Below are positions 1 through 8,347 of a DNA stretch of 64,000 bases, in pieces. The first letter of the stretch is position 1. Every line of letters starts with the position of its first letter. Origin of the DNA: Cupriavidus pampae (GTDB lineage: Bacteria; Pseudomonadota; Gammaproteobacteria; Burkholderiales; Burkholderiaceae); assembly GCF_914271485.1 (NCBI RefSeq), contig NZ_CAJZAG010000011.1, forward strand, positions 186,001-250,000. The letters are read 5' to 3'. The position numbers were made by a program, and so were the translations under genes. The notes below the pieces were generated by a model. That model saw only the letters and a list, made by a program, of their open reading frames with translations, had not been told where the DNA came from and did no database searches.

Positions 1-420
1 GGCCAGCGAGGTGAAGGCCGCCACGCGGCCGGGCCGCGCGACGCGCACCGTCGACGACAGATCCACCGTCTGCTGCGCGTTCCACAGCAACTGCGCCGCT
101 TCCTCGAGCGTGCCCGCCTGCGCCAGCGTCACCGCGTCCTGCCCCCGGTAATACAGCCGCTCGCGCACAAAGGTCGAGATCGAGGTCGGAATACTCGGCT
201 CCGCGCCGAACAGCGTGTTGGTGGCAAGCGTCTCGTGCTTGCGTCCTGCCTGCTTGCGTTTGGCGAGGCCCGCCACATCCTCCGCGCGATACAGACTGCG
301 GCGCGTATCGGCCGGGTCGGACGTCACCTCGAGCTTGCCGCGGCTCACATACGCGTAGATCGTCTGCGGCCGCACGCCCAGGCGCTGGCACGCCTCATCC
401 ATCGTGATCCAGGTTCCCAT
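1..420 (-). CDS. HTH-domain citrate synthase family protein (3' part beyond window)
   Basis: The first 140 codons of a minus-strand gene that runs off the left edge. Residues 1-50 read as a MerR/excisionase-type helix-turn-helix (WITMDEACQRLGVRPQTIYAYV, split here as WITMDEACQRLGV then RPQTIYAYV) followed by LYRAEDV, the usual end of such a domain. From about residue 75 the sequence (SIPTSISTF, RERLYYRGQDAVTLA) matches the start of the citrate synthase fold, where a 'fly by' LxYRG.D..eLA segment is typical. Known family: stand-alone HTH-citrate synthase fusions are found in proteobacteria and are distinct from the housekeeping GltA. The catalytic His/Asp residues lie outside the window. It is divergent from the 2-hydroxyacid dehydrogenase at 540. 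A role as a metabolite-sensing regulator or as a 2-methylcitrate-type synthase is inference. Confidence 0.75.
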   Translation of the reverse strand, partial: MGTWITMDEACQRLGVRPQTIYAYVSRGKLEVTSDPADTRRSLYRAEDVAGLAKRKQAGRKHETLATNTLFGAEPSIPTSISTFVRERLYYRGQDAVTLAQAGTLEEAAQLLWNAQQTVDLSSTVRVARPGRVAAFTSLA

Positions 421-539
421 GATGACCAGTCGTAACTCTCTCGTGTCGTTATATGTTGATTTTATAGATCAATATTGCCTTGTCGATCAAGTATTACATA
501 CCATGCTAGTCAACCTTCAACGCGACACCGCCCCCACAC
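421..539. promoter_or_regulatory. AT-rich divergent promoter region with inverted repeat
   Basis: This 119-base gap separates two divergent start codons and is clearly AT-rich against its GC-rich surroundings. It holds an inverted repeat TTGAT-7-ATCAA at 456-472 and a second GATCAA half-site near 485. The HTH domain of the citrate synthase homologue transcribed leftward makes autoregulation through this site plausible, but that is inference. Confidence 0.45.
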
Positions 540-1493
540 ATGAAGCCGCAGATCCTGCAACTCAATCCCATCCTGATTCCCGCGATCAACGACGAGCTTG
601 CCAGCCTCTATGAGGTGCACAAGTACTTCGAGATCGCGGACCAGGCGGCGTGGCTCCAGCAACATGGCGCGGCAATCCAGGCTGTCATCACGGGCGGCCA
701 TACCGGCATCTCCCGCGCAATGCTCGAGCAACTGCCTTCGCTCAAGGTGGTCGCCGTCAACGGCGTGGGCACCGATGCCGTCGATCTGGCTTATTGCCGC
801 GAGCGCGGCCTGCCCGTCACCGCCACGCTGGGCGCGCTGACCGAGGACGTGGCTGACCTTGCCATCGGCCTGCTGATCGCCGCCTGCCGCAATATCGCTG
901 CCGGCGATCGCTTCGTGCGCGACGGCCAGTGGGAACTGCATCCGTCGCCGAGCGCGATTCCGCTGGCGCGCCGCTTCACCGGCATGAACATCGGCATCGT
1001 TGGCATGGGACGCGTGGGCCGCGCGGTGGCCACGCGCGCCGCCGCATTCAACTGCCCGATCCGCTATACGGACCTCGGTCGCATGGACGACGTGCCACAC
1101 GAATTCGTGTCCGATCTGCGCGATCTGGCGCGGGCCAGCGACGCGCTCGTGCTGTGCGCGGCGGCTGACAAGGCGGAAGGCATCATCGATGCCGCCGTGC
1201 TCGATGCGCTGGGCCCGCGTGGCTTCCTCGTCAATGTGGCGCGTGGTCGCCTGGTCAACGAAGACGACCTTGCCGAAGCCATTACCGCTGGACGCATCGC
1301 CGGGGCCGGGCTCGATGTCTTTGTCGACGAGCCGCGCGTGCCGGCGGCGCTGCGCGAGTCCGACCGCACCACGCTGCAGGCGCACCGCGCGAGCGCCACG
1401 TGGGAGACGCGTGGTGCCATGGCGCGCATGGTGCTGGACAGCGTGGCGCAGGGCCTGGCCGGTCAGCGTCCGACGATGAGCCTGACCACCTGA
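540..1493 (+). CDS. D-isomer-specific 2-hydroxyacid dehydrogenase (NAD(P)-dependent)
   Basis: A 317-residue cytoplasmic oxidoreductase that should interconvert a 2-hydroxyacid and a 2-oxoacid (glyoxylate/hydroxypyruvate reductase-like). The Rossmann motif GMGRVG is at residues 155-160. The catalytic trio of the family is visible: Arg235 in NVARGRLVN, Glu264 in FVDEP, and His282 in QAHRASAT. Length is normal for the family. It is the first gene rightward from a divergent promoter and is followed by an FAH-family remnant, an SDR and a Bug-type binding protein, so it probably belongs to a carboxylic acid catabolic set. The exact substrate cannot be read from sequence. Confidence 0.9.
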   Translation: MKPQILQLNPILIPAINDELASLYEVHKYFEIADQAAWLQQHGAAIQAVITGGHTGISRAMLEQLPSLKVVAVNGVGTDAVDLAYCRERGLPVTATLGALTEDVADLAIGLLIAACRNIAAGDRFVRDGQWELHPSPSAIPLARRFTGMNIGIVGMGRVGRAVATRAAAFNCPIRYTDLGRMDDVPHEFVSDLRDLARASDALVLCAAADKAEGIIDAAVLDALGPRGFLVNVARGRLVNEDDLAEAITAGRIAGAGLDVFVDEPRVPAALRESDRTTLQAHRASATWETRGAMARMVLDSVAQGLAGQRPTMSLTT

Positions 1494-1523
1494 GCGCCCA
1501 CGCCAAGTCGCCAGCGCCAGATC

Positions 1524-2190
1524 ATGACAGCCCTCACGATGGACTACGTCTTTCCGCCCGCCGTACCAGCCTCGCTGGCCGTCGATGGATCGCTGGCAGC
1601 CTGACGAGCCTGCGCCCACCCGCATGCCCGCATGGTTCATGAAGCCGGCTACCGCCGTCGTACCCGCGCGAGGCACGCTGCCGTATCCGCCGGGCACCGC
1701 GGAGTTCTGCCACGAGGTGGAACTGGTCGTCGCGATTGGCGATGGTGGCCGCGACATCGATCCCGCGCTTGCCGCATCCCATATCTGGGGCTATGCGGTC
1801 GGCCTGGACATGACGCGGCGCGATCTGCAACAGCAGGCCAAGCGCGCGGGCGATCCGTGGGAACCGTCGAAGGCCTTCGATCACTCGGCGCCGTGCGGTC
1901 CCATCGTACCGGTGGCGACGTGTGGCCATCCGCATGCAGGGTCGATCCGACTGGCGGTCAATGGTGTCGCACGCCAGCATGACGATCTATCGGGCCTGCT
2001 GTGGCCTGTACCCGAGCTCGTGGCGATGCTGTCGCGCTCGGTCACGCTGATGCCCGGCGATCTGATCTTTACCGGTACGCCGGTTGGCGTAGCCGCACTG
2101 CAACCCGGCGATGTCATCAGCGCGAGCGTAAGCGGTATCGGCGAACTGTCGATGACCGTCGGCCCGTCGCCGAGCGCCAGCCACCCATAA
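1524..2190 (+). pseudogene. FAH-family hydrolase, N-terminus damaged by deletion and frameshift
   Basis: From 1585 an open frame of 201 codons encodes most of a fumarylacetoacetate hydrolase-type domain: FMKPATAVVP, the metal-binding CHEVELVV, GYAVGLDMTRRDLQ, WEPSKAFDHSAPCGP and LIFTGTPVGV. The usual family start is instead in another frame at 1524 (MTALTMDYVFPPAVPAS), which stops after VDGSLAA at about 1600. The segment that should join them, the conserved CVGRNYxxHAxEMG stretch carrying the catalytic His-Glu pair, is absent from both frames. I read this as a deletion of about 20 codons plus a frameshift, leaving a protein that could fold in part but lacks the proton-shuttling residues. A functional start at 1585 cannot be excluded. 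Confidence 0.6.
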
Positions 2191-2260
2191 ACATCCGATT
2201 CACCCTCACACGCAAGCGGCGACAGACCGCCGTTGCACGACAACAGGAAGGAGACAGTCC

Positions 2261-3019
2261 TTGAACGCATCTCGCAAGATCGCCCTCGTTACCGGTGCTG
2301 GCAGTGGCGTTGGCCGCCTGACCGCGCTCGCGCTGCTCGACGACGGCTGGACCGTCGTGCTTGCCGGCCGTCGCGCCGAACCGCTGCAGACGCTCGCGGC
2401 CGAAGCAGCGGAACGTGGTCAGCATGCCGTGGCGATGCCGACCGACGTGACCGATCCCGCCAGCGTGCAGGCGCTGTTCGACAACATCGAGCGCGAGTTC
2501 GGCAGGGTCGACATGGTGTTCAACAACGCCGGCGTCAATGCCCCCGCGGTACCGATGGACGAGCTGCCGCTGGACAAGTGGTTCAACGTGATCAACACCA
2601 ACGTCACGGGCGTGTTCCTGTGCGCGCGCGCCGCGTTCGGCCTCATGCGCCGCCAGTCGCCGCAAGGTGGTCGCATCATCAACAACGGTTCGATCTCCGC
2701 GCATACGCCGCGTCCGTTCACGGCGCCGTACACCGCGAGCAAGCATGCGGTCACCGGCATTACCAAGGCGCTTGCGCTCGATGGGCGCGCCTACAACATC
2801 GTCGCGAGCCAGATCGATATCGGCAACGCGCTGACCGAACTGTCCGAGCGCATGACGCGCGGCGTGCTGCAGGCTAACGGCACCACGGCGCCGGAACCAA
2901 TGATGGACGCGAAGCATGTGGCCAACGCGGTACGGCACATGGCCTCGCTGCCGCTGGAAGCCAACGTGCTGACCATGACGGTGATGGCCAGCAACATGCC
3001 ATTTGTCGGTCGCGGATAA
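2261..3019 (+). CDS. SDR family oxidoreductase
   Basis: A 252-residue classical short-chain dehydrogenase. It has the cofactor motif TGAGSGVG (residues 11-18), NNAG (88-91), Ser144, and the catalytic YTASK with Tyr157 and Lys161. The C-terminal substrate loop is longer and less conserved (RMTRGVLQANGTTAPEPMM). The start is TTG at 2261, chosen because a strong ribosome binding site AGGAAGGAG lies about 8 bases upstream and no ATG is near. It sits between the FAH remnant and a Bug-type binding protein, in the same direction, so it is probably co-transcribed with them. Substrate unknown; 2-hydroxyacid or sugar-acid oxidation is a guess from context. Confidence 0.88.
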   Translation: MNASRKIALVTGAGSGVGRLTALALLDDGWTVVLAGRRAEPLQTLAAEAAERGQHAVAMPTDVTDPASVQALFDNIEREFGRVDMVFNNAGVNAPAVPMDELPLDKWFNVINTNVTGVFLCARAAFGLMRRQSPQGGRIINNGSISAHTPRPFTAPYTASKHAVTGITKALALDGRAYNIVASQIDIGNALTELSERMTRGVLQANGTTAPEPMMDAKHVANAVRHMASLPLEANVLTMTVMASNMPFVGRG

Positions 3020-3073
3020 GTCGGTCGCCACCGACACTGACACCGAACGAATAGAACACAGAAGGAGACAACC

Positions 3074-4048
3074 ATGACAATCCACAAGCTGATCCAGACC
3101 GTCGCCGCCGCCGCGGCACTCATCGTTGCGCCGGGACTGGCGCTGGCCCAGAACTACCCGACCCGCCCCGTTACGATCATCGTGCCCGCGCCGGCCGGCG
3201 GTGGTATCGACCTGATCGCGCGCGTGGTTGGGGAGAAGCTCTCAGTCAAGCTGGGCCAGCCGTTTATCGTCGAGAACCGGCCGGGCGCATCGAACAACCT
3301 CGGTACCGCGGTGCTCGCCAACGCCAAGCCGGATGGCTACACCATCGGCATCGTCGGCGGCAGCCACAACACCAACAAGTTCCTGTTCAAGAACCTGGGC
3401 TGGGATCCCGAGAAGAGCTTCGAGCCCATCGTCTACACACACGAGATTCCGTTGGTGTTCGCGGTGTACCCGAAGCTGCCGGTAAAGACACTGCCTGAAC
3501 TCGTGAGCTGGATGAAGGCCAACCCGGCCGAAGCCAAGGTCGCCACCTCGGGTCGCGGCAGCGCGCAGGAAATGGCCGCCGAGATGTTCCGCATGGACAG
3601 CGGCGCGCCGGTGCTGCTGGTGCCGTACAAGGGTTCATCGGCCGCGCATCCGGATCTGATCGCGGGCCGTACCGCGCTCTACATCGACACCATCAGCGCA
3701 ATCCAGGAGCAGGTGAAGTCAGGCAACGTGCGCGCGGTGGCGGTCTCCACCAAGGTACGCTCGAAGGCGCTGCCCAACGTGCCGACGGCCGAGGAACAGG
3801 GCATCAAGGGCTATGACGCCAACACCAACGGTGGCTTCCTCGCGCCGGCCGGTACCCCGAAGGACATCGTCAACAAGCTCAATGTCGAGATCAATGCGGC
3901 GCTCAAGCTGCCGGAGGTGCGCGCAAAGCTCGAGGCCGCCGGCATCGAGGTGCAGGGTGGCACGCCGCAGCAGTACGCGGCGGTGATCAAGTCCGATCTC
4001 GCGAAGTGGGGCAAGGTGGTCAAGGAGGCCAACATCCAGCCGGAGTAA
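3074..4048 (+). CDS. Bug/TctC-family tripartite tricarboxylate transporter substrate-binding protein
   Basis: A 324-residue periplasmic solute receptor. A signal peptide is clear (charged start, hydrophobic core, cleavage after ALA at about residue 25), followed by the family signature YPTRPVTIIVPAPAGG and later RPGASNNLGTAVLANAKPDGY. Bug proteins bind small carboxylates and are greatly expanded in Cupriavidus and Bordetella. No TctA/TctB membrane genes are nearby, so it is an orphan receptor, as is usual for this family. An AGGAGA site lies 8 bases before the ATG. Position behind two dehydrogenases suggests that it captures the carboxylate they use. Confidence 0.93.
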   Translation: MTIHKLIQTVAAAAALIVAPGLALAQNYPTRPVTIIVPAPAGGGIDLIARVVGEKLSVKLGQPFIVENRPGASNNLGTAVLANAKPDGYTIGIVGGSHNTNKFLFKNLGWDPEKSFEPIVYTHEIPLVFAVYPKLPVKTLPELVSWMKANPAEAKVATSGRGSAQEMAAEMFRMDSGAPVLLVPYKGSSAAHPDLIAGRTALYIDTISAIQEQVKSGNVRAVAVSTKVRSKALPNVPTAEEQGIKGYDANTNGGFLAPAGTPKDIVNKLNVEINAALKLPEVRAKLEAAGIEVQGGTPQQYAAVIKSDLAKWGKVVKEANIQPE

Positions 4049-4050
4049 TT

Positions 4051-4098
4051 TTGGCCACTGAGTTGGCCACTGCGTTGGCTGCTGAGTTGCTACTGCGG
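4051..4098. repeat. four degenerate 12-bp tandem repeats
   Basis: Four consecutive 12-base units: TTGGCCACTGAG, TTGGCCACTGCG, TTGGCTGCTGAG and TTGCTACTGCGG. They fill the gap between the convergent stop codons of the Bug protein gene and the argP-like gene, and the last unit includes the argP-like stop codon. No function is evident. Confidence 0.7.
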
Positions 4099-4986
4099 TA
4101 GCAACAGTGCGCGCGCGGCTGCCATGACTTCCTTGCTCAACCCGTCGAGCAATGCCGAGGCGGCCCGCGCGTATTGCCAATGCAGCGGCACGTCGAGCGG
4201 CGTATCCGGTAACAGCTCGACGAGCGTGCCGTCCGCAAGCTGGTCGGCGATCAGCGCCTGCGGATGCAAACCCCATCCCATGCCTTCGACCGCGGCGACG
4301 ATGAAGGCATGCGTCGATGGCAGTGCATGGCGCGGCAGTTCGACATGCCGATGACATACGCGCCGCACCCAGCGATCCTGCAGTTCATCCTTGGGGTTGA
4401 AGGCCAGGCTCGGCGCCTGCGCCAGACTGCCAGCGCCCACCCCATCCGCAAAGTATTGCGCGACAAACCTCGGACTGGCGGCGGCCACGTAACGCATCGC
4501 ACCGAGCGGCTGACTGTTGCAGCCGGTCACGGCGCGCGCGGTGCCGGTCACCGCCGCCATCACCGCGCCGCTGCGCAACCATTCCATGGTGTGGTCCTGA
4601 TCGTCCACCGCCACTTCCATCAGTACCGGATGGCTGGCGGCAAAGCGTGCGAGGGCCGGTGCCACCCAACTGGCCAGACTATCCGCGTTCACCGCGATGG
4701 GCAGCGGCACGCGCGCGATGCCTTCGGGGGCGAGTGTGGGCAACGTGCCCTGCAACTCATGCTCGAGCAACCGCACGCGATCCACATGCTGGCACAGGCG
4801 GCGGCCAGTCTCGGTGGCCCGGCATGGCTGATCGCGCACGACCAGCGCGCACCCAACGCGCTCCTCGAGCAGGCGAATGCGCTGCGAGATGGCCGATGGC
4901 GTCACGTTGAGCATGCGCGCGGCACGCTCGAAGCTGCCTTCGCGAATCACTGCGGCCAGCGCGGAGAGGGCTGCGTAGTCGAGCAT
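4090..4986 (-). CDS. argP: ArgP/LysG-family LysR-type regulator
   Basis: A 298-residue LysR-type regulator. The N-terminal helix-turn-helix (ALAAVIREGSFERAARMLNV, then TPSAISQRIRLLEERVG) and the later VNADSLASWVAPAL segment are typical of the ArgP/IciA/LysG branch, which activates basic amino acid exporters when lysine or arginine is high. It is divergent from an exporter of exactly that family at 5073, with an 86-base shared promoter. Gene symbol is given from the family and this pairing. The C-terminus runs into a tandem 12-bp repeat at 4051-4098. Confidence 0.88.
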   Translation of the reverse strand: MLDYAALSALAAVIREGSFERAARMLNVTPSAISQRIRLLEERVGCALVVRDQPCRATETGRRLCQHVDRVRLLEHELQGTLPTLAPEGIARVPLPIAVNADSLASWVAPALARFAASHPVLMEVAVDDQDHTMEWLRSGAVMAAVTGTARAVTGCNSQPLGAMRYVAAASPRFVAQYFADGVGAGSLAQAPSLAFNPKDELQDRWVRRVCHRHVELPRHALPSTHAFIVAAVEGMGWGLHPQALIADQLADGTLVELLPDTPLDVPLHWQYARAASALLDGLSKEVMAAARALLLPQ

Positions 4987-5004
4987 CGTTCTGCCAACGT
5001 GGTT

Positions 5005-5043
5005 TAGTTTGTCTAATGCGGATAAAGATAAGATAGTTTGTCT
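5005..5043. promoter_or_regulatory. direct repeat in argP/argO divergent promoter
   Basis: The 10-base word TAGTTTGTCT occurs at 5005-5014 and again at 5034-5043, 29 bases apart, in the AT-rich gap between the divergent regulator and exporter. Similar spacing near three helical turns suits a LysR-type tetramer; assignment to the ArgP homologue is inference. Confidence 0.45.
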
Positions 5044-5072
5044 TCATTCGCCAAGACCGGCAAGCTGTGCGC

Positions 5073-5744
5073 ATGAACCCAATCTCCCTTTCTGCCCTTC
5101 CTGCCCTCCCCTTCTCTCCTTCCGCCTCGCTCGCCGTCTTTGTTCAGGGTGTGGTGCTGAGCTTCGGCTTGATCGTGGCCATCGGCGCGCAGAATGCCTT
5201 CGTGTTGCGGCAAGGGCTGCGCCGCGAGCACGTCGGCATCATCGTGGCGTTCTGCGCGGCCGCCGATGCATTGCTGATTGCGGCCGGCGTGTTGGGCATG
5301 GCCCAGGCGCTGGGCGAACGGCCCGGGCTTGCGCGGGTGCTGGCGTTGGTGGGGGCGATCTTTCTGGCGGTGTATGGCTGGCGCGCGTTGCAGCGCGCGC
5401 GGCGCGACCAGCGCATGGATGCCGCGAATACGGGCCGTGGTTTCACGCGCCGCGCAGCGTTGGCGCAGGCGGCCGCCTTCACGCTGCTGAATCCGCATGT
5501 ATATCTGGATACCGTATTGCTGGTCGGCAGCATCGGGGCGCAGCAGGCGGCGGCATTGCGCGTGTGGTTTGTCGCGGGGGCAAGCACGGCCAGTCTGTGC
5601 TGGTTTGGAATGCTGGGTTTTGGTGCACGCTGGCTGGCGCCATGGTTCGCGCGGCCGCTGGCGTGGCGGGTGCTCGATGGCCTGATAGGTGTGACGATGT
5701 TCCTGTTGTCGGGGCTGCTGCTGCGGCAGGCCGTCGTCGGATGA
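5073..5744 (+). CDS. argO: LysE/ArgO-family basic amino acid exporter
   Basis: A 223-residue inner-membrane protein with about six hydrophobic segments. The first carries the family signature GLIVAIGAQNAFVLRQGL (residues about 30-47), and LLNPHVYLDTV in the middle is the second hallmark of LysE/ArgO. These proteins export lysine or arginine and relieve intracellular excess. The ATG at 5073 is preferred over an in-frame GTG at 5067. It is divergent from the cognate ArgP-type regulator. The N-terminus has an unusually Ser/Pro-rich stretch before the first membrane segment. Confidence 0.92.
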   Translation: MNPISLSALPALPFSPSASLAVFVQGVVLSFGLIVAIGAQNAFVLRQGLRREHVGIIVAFCAAADALLIAAGVLGMAQALGERPGLARVLALVGAIFLAVYGWRALQRARRDQRMDAANTGRGFTRRAALAQAAAFTLLNPHVYLDTVLLVGSIGAQQAAALRVWFVAGASTASLCWFGMLGFGARWLAPWFARPLAWRVLDGLIGVTMFLLSGLLLRQAVVG

Positions 5745-5886
5745 CTTTGATGGCGGAACAAGGGTAATCCTTGATCTAAACCCCCGCTGTAACCTGCCGT
5801 TAATGCCGCAGGGGCTTACTGCGAGGGACCCGGGTTGCGGGTGCGCAGCAGAGCACGTTCTCGCCTTCCGCGCCGTACCTGACGCC

Positions 5887-6654
5887 ATGCACCTTCTTCG
5901 CTTCCGCCGGCTTCTCCTCGCTATCTGCGTGGGTTGGGCCGCGCTCTGTGCCATGGCCCCCGCGGCCGGTGCAGAGATCACCATCGTGTTGTATTCGGAA
6001 GCCGGCCAGCGGCCGCTGTCGTTCGAGGAGAACGGCGTTCCGCGCGGCGCCTATATCGAAAATCTCCGGCGCGTGCTCCGGCGCATGCCCGAGTACAAGG
6101 TGCAGATCCGCTTCGCATCCTGGGCGCGTACGGTCGAGGAAGCGCGCAACGGCAACTCCGCCGGCATCCTCGGCGTGTACTACCGCCCTAACGATCGGCC
6201 GTTTCTCAATCATTCCAAGGCGTTCTACACCGAGGAAGTCGCCGTGCACTGCAACCGCGATTCGATCGAGGGTCGGACGTTTCGGAACTATCCCGAGGAT
6301 TTCGCCGGCCTGCGGTTCGGCAACCAGCGCGGCTACCTGGCCCCCGGCAAGCCATTCTTCCAGATGGTGGCCGACGGCAGGATCGGGCTGGTCGAGGGCC
6401 ACGAGTTCCACGACCTCGTCAAGAAGATGCTGGTGCAGGAGATCGACTGCGTGGTCAACCCCAGCGTGGTCATCAACGAGGCGCTGATCGCGCTCGAGGC
6501 GCAGGGCATCCCGGAACGCATGCGCTACAAGTCCCGGCGCGTGCTGACGATCCGCAACGAAACCGTGCATATCGGCTTCAGCAAGAAGTATGAGGAATCC
6601 CATCCGGAACTCGCTCGCTTCCGGCAGTTGTTCGACAAGGCGGTGGATGAATAG
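5887..6654 (+). CDS. periplasmic solute-binding protein family 3-like
   Basis: A 255-residue exported protein. The chosen start (MHLLRFRRLLL) gives a signal peptide cleaved after AGA near residue 26. The mature protein (EITIVLYSEAGQRPLSFEENG, read as EITIVLYSEAG then QRPLSFEENG) matches the opening of family 3 amino-acid-type binding domains, and NHSKAFYTEEVAVHC, FAGLRFGNQRGY fit the hinge region. No ABC permease or ATPase is adjacent. It is followed after 34 bases by a membrane diguanylate cyclase, so it may be a sensory input protein rather than a transport receptor; this link is inference. Confidence 0.75.
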   Translation: MHLLRFRRLLLAICVGWAALCAMAPAAGAEITIVLYSEAGQRPLSFEENGVPRGAYIENLRRVLRRMPEYKVQIRFASWARTVEEARNGNSAGILGVYYRPNDRPFLNHSKAFYTEEVAVHCNRDSIEGRTFRNYPEDFAGLRFGNQRGYLAPGKPFFQMVADGRIGLVEGHEFHDLVKKMLVQEIDCVVNPSVVINEALIALEAQGIPERMRYKSRRVLTIRNETVHIGFSKKYEESHPELARFRQLFDKAVDE

Positions 6655-6688
6655 AATGCTGCCCTGACACTCCCGAGATCGCGCTTCC

Positions 6689-7975
6689 ATGCCACTGCTG
6701 CCACCGGTTCGTTCGATCCGGAACAGGATGATCGTCCTGTTTATCGTTGCCACGACCACCACGCTGGGCGCGTTTGCCGCCCATCGGCAATGGCAGTTGC
6801 AGCAGGACCTTGAACAACGCTTCGAGCGCACGCGTGCGGAAGTGTCCGACGGCCTGCGGCAAAGCCTTGCCGCGCCAGCCTGGGCGCTCAATGTCGATAT
6901 CCTGCGCACGACGCTCGAAGCCACGCTGATCCACCCTGAAGTCACGGGTGCCTGTATCTATGCGCCGGATGGCCACGACGTCTACGCCGAGGTGCACCGA
7001 TCGGCCACGCATGCCTCCGCCTGCACGGTCACGGGCAGCCACGATGTGCTCAGCGACGTCACCATCTATCCGCCCGACGAGATCGACGCCGACCGCCGCG
7101 CCCAGCCCATCGGCAAGGCCATCATCCGCTTTACGCGCGACAACATGCGTCAGGCGCAGCGCAAGGCCATGGTGCAGGGCATCACCGAAGTCGCGGCGAT
7201 CGACGTGGTGCTGGTGCTGCTGCTGACGTTTGGGTTGCGCATGGTGTTCGGCCCGCTCGAACATCTGCGCACGGCACTGTTCCGGCTGGCGTCGAGCCAG
7301 GGCGACCGCCTCGACGAACTGGCCAGGCTGGGCCGCACAGAATTCGACAGCGTGATCGACGGTTTCAACCGCGTACTGCGGCGGCTGCAGGCAACCCAGG
7401 CCGAACTCGTGGAGAAGAACCGTCAACTCGAAGCGGTTTCAAAGACCGATCAGCTCACCGGCGTCTTCAACCGCCGGCATCTGGACGAAGTCCTGAACAG
7501 CGCGCTGACGTTCTCGCGGCACGACGGCATGCCGTTCTCGATCATTCTGCTCGACGTGGACCGCTTCAAGTCGGTCAACGACACCTACGGACACCAGGTG
7601 GGCGACCGCGTGCTGGTGGAGATCGCACGCTGCATTCTCGAGGTCAAGCGCGTAACGGATACCGTGGGCCGCTGGGGCGGCGAGGAATTCCTGCTGATCT
7701 GCGCGGACACCGACCTCGACGATGCGGTGCGCTTTGCGGAAACACTGCGCGACGCGGTGGCCGCGCGCGTGTTTTCGGTCACGGGACAGATGACCGCGAG
7801 CCTGGGCGTGGCATGCGTGCAGCAGAGCGACACGATCCACGGCATGATCTCGCGCGCGGATCAGGCGCTGTACCGCAGCAAGGAGCGCGGGCGCAATCGC
7901 GTGGAATATGCGCCCAGGCGGAGTGACGAGTCGTGCGACACGGGTGGCGAACTGAGCGACCCGGTGTTCGACTGA
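6689..7975 (+). CDS. membrane diguanylate cyclase with periplasmic sensor region
   Basis: A 428-residue GGDEF protein. Membrane segment 1 is at residues 13-30, a periplasmic sensor domain of about 140 residues follows, membrane segment 2 is at 170-187, then a HAMP-like stretch (MVFGPLEHLRTALFRLAS), a coiled coil and the GGDEF domain. The active-site motif is GGEEF at 330-334. An intact inhibitory site RVTD lies at 321-324, five residues before the GGEEF, so product feedback by cyclic di-GMP is expected. LLDVDRFKSVNDTYGH is the metal and substrate-binding helix. Likely co-transcribed with the binding protein upstream. Confidence 0.95.
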   Translation: MPLLPPVRSIRNRMIVLFIVATTTTLGAFAAHRQWQLQQDLEQRFERTRAEVSDGLRQSLAAPAWALNVDILRTTLEATLIHPEVTGACIYAPDGHDVYAEVHRSATHASACTVTGSHDVLSDVTIYPPDEIDADRRAQPIGKAIIRFTRDNMRQAQRKAMVQGITEVAAIDVVLVLLLTFGLRMVFGPLEHLRTALFRLASSQGDRLDELARLGRTEFDSVIDGFNRVLRRLQATQAELVEKNRQLEAVSKTDQLTGVFNRRHLDEVLNSALTFSRHDGMPFSIILLDVDRFKSVNDTYGHQVGDRVLVEIARCILEVKRVTDTVGRWGGEEFLLICADTDLDDAVRFAETLRDAVAARVFSVTGQMTASLGVACVQQSDTIHGMISRADQALYRSKERGRNRVEYAPRRSDESCDTGGELSDPVFD

Positions 7976-7978
7976 GTT

Positions 7979-8269
7979 TCAGGCCGCGCGCGGACCGAAA
8001 CCCGAGTACGGCTTGAGCTCTATCACTTGCGGCGGCTGCAGGAAGCCCGACTTCACGAGCGGCAGCGCCGAGAATGCCCGCACCAGGCGCTCCGCATCGT
8101 CGGCCTCGGCAAGTACGGCCGCGCCACCGTCACCGCGCAGCCAGATCTGGCGCACCACGCCATCGACATACAAATGGCGGATGACTTCGGATTCGGCCTC
8201 GCGATCGGCGGCGGTCGGCGGGTTCTGCGGGGCAGGCGAAGTGCGGGAAACCAGAACGAGAAATTGCAT
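7979..8269 (-). CDS. muconolactone isomerase-like small protein
   Basis: A 96-residue protein with a ferredoxin-like fold pattern. It resembles the muconolactone delta-isomerase/YciI-like group: a beta strand MQFLVLVSR, a helix region AESEVIRHLYVDGVVRQIWLR, and the closing LPLVKSGFLQPPQVIELKPY. The ATG at 8269 is chosen because GGAG lies six bases upstream; an in-frame TTG lies two codons earlier. It is the last gene of the minus-strand group with the semialdehyde dehydrogenase and cysteine hydrolase. True muconolactone isomerase activity is not claimed. Confidence 0.6.
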   Translation of the reverse strand: MQFLVLVSRTSPAPQNPPTAADREAESEVIRHLYVDGVVRQIWLRGDGGAAVLAEADDAERLVRAFSALPLVKSGFLQPPQVIELKPYSGFGPRAA

Positions 8270-8301
8270 CGTCAACTCCAGAATGAGTTAGGGGGAGACC
8301 T

Positions 8302-8340
8302 GCGCCCGCACCTTGTGAGCATGAAGATGGATGCGGGCGC
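8302..8340. promoter_or_regulatory. intercistronic inverted repeat
   Basis: A perfect 9-base inverted repeat, GCGCCCGCA at 8302-8310 and TGCGGGCGC at 8332-8340, lies in the gap between the dehydrogenase stop and the small downstream gene. It lacks a T tract, so it is more likely a stabilising or partial attenuating hairpin than a terminator. Confidence 0.4.
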
Positions 8341-8347
8341 GGGCGGG

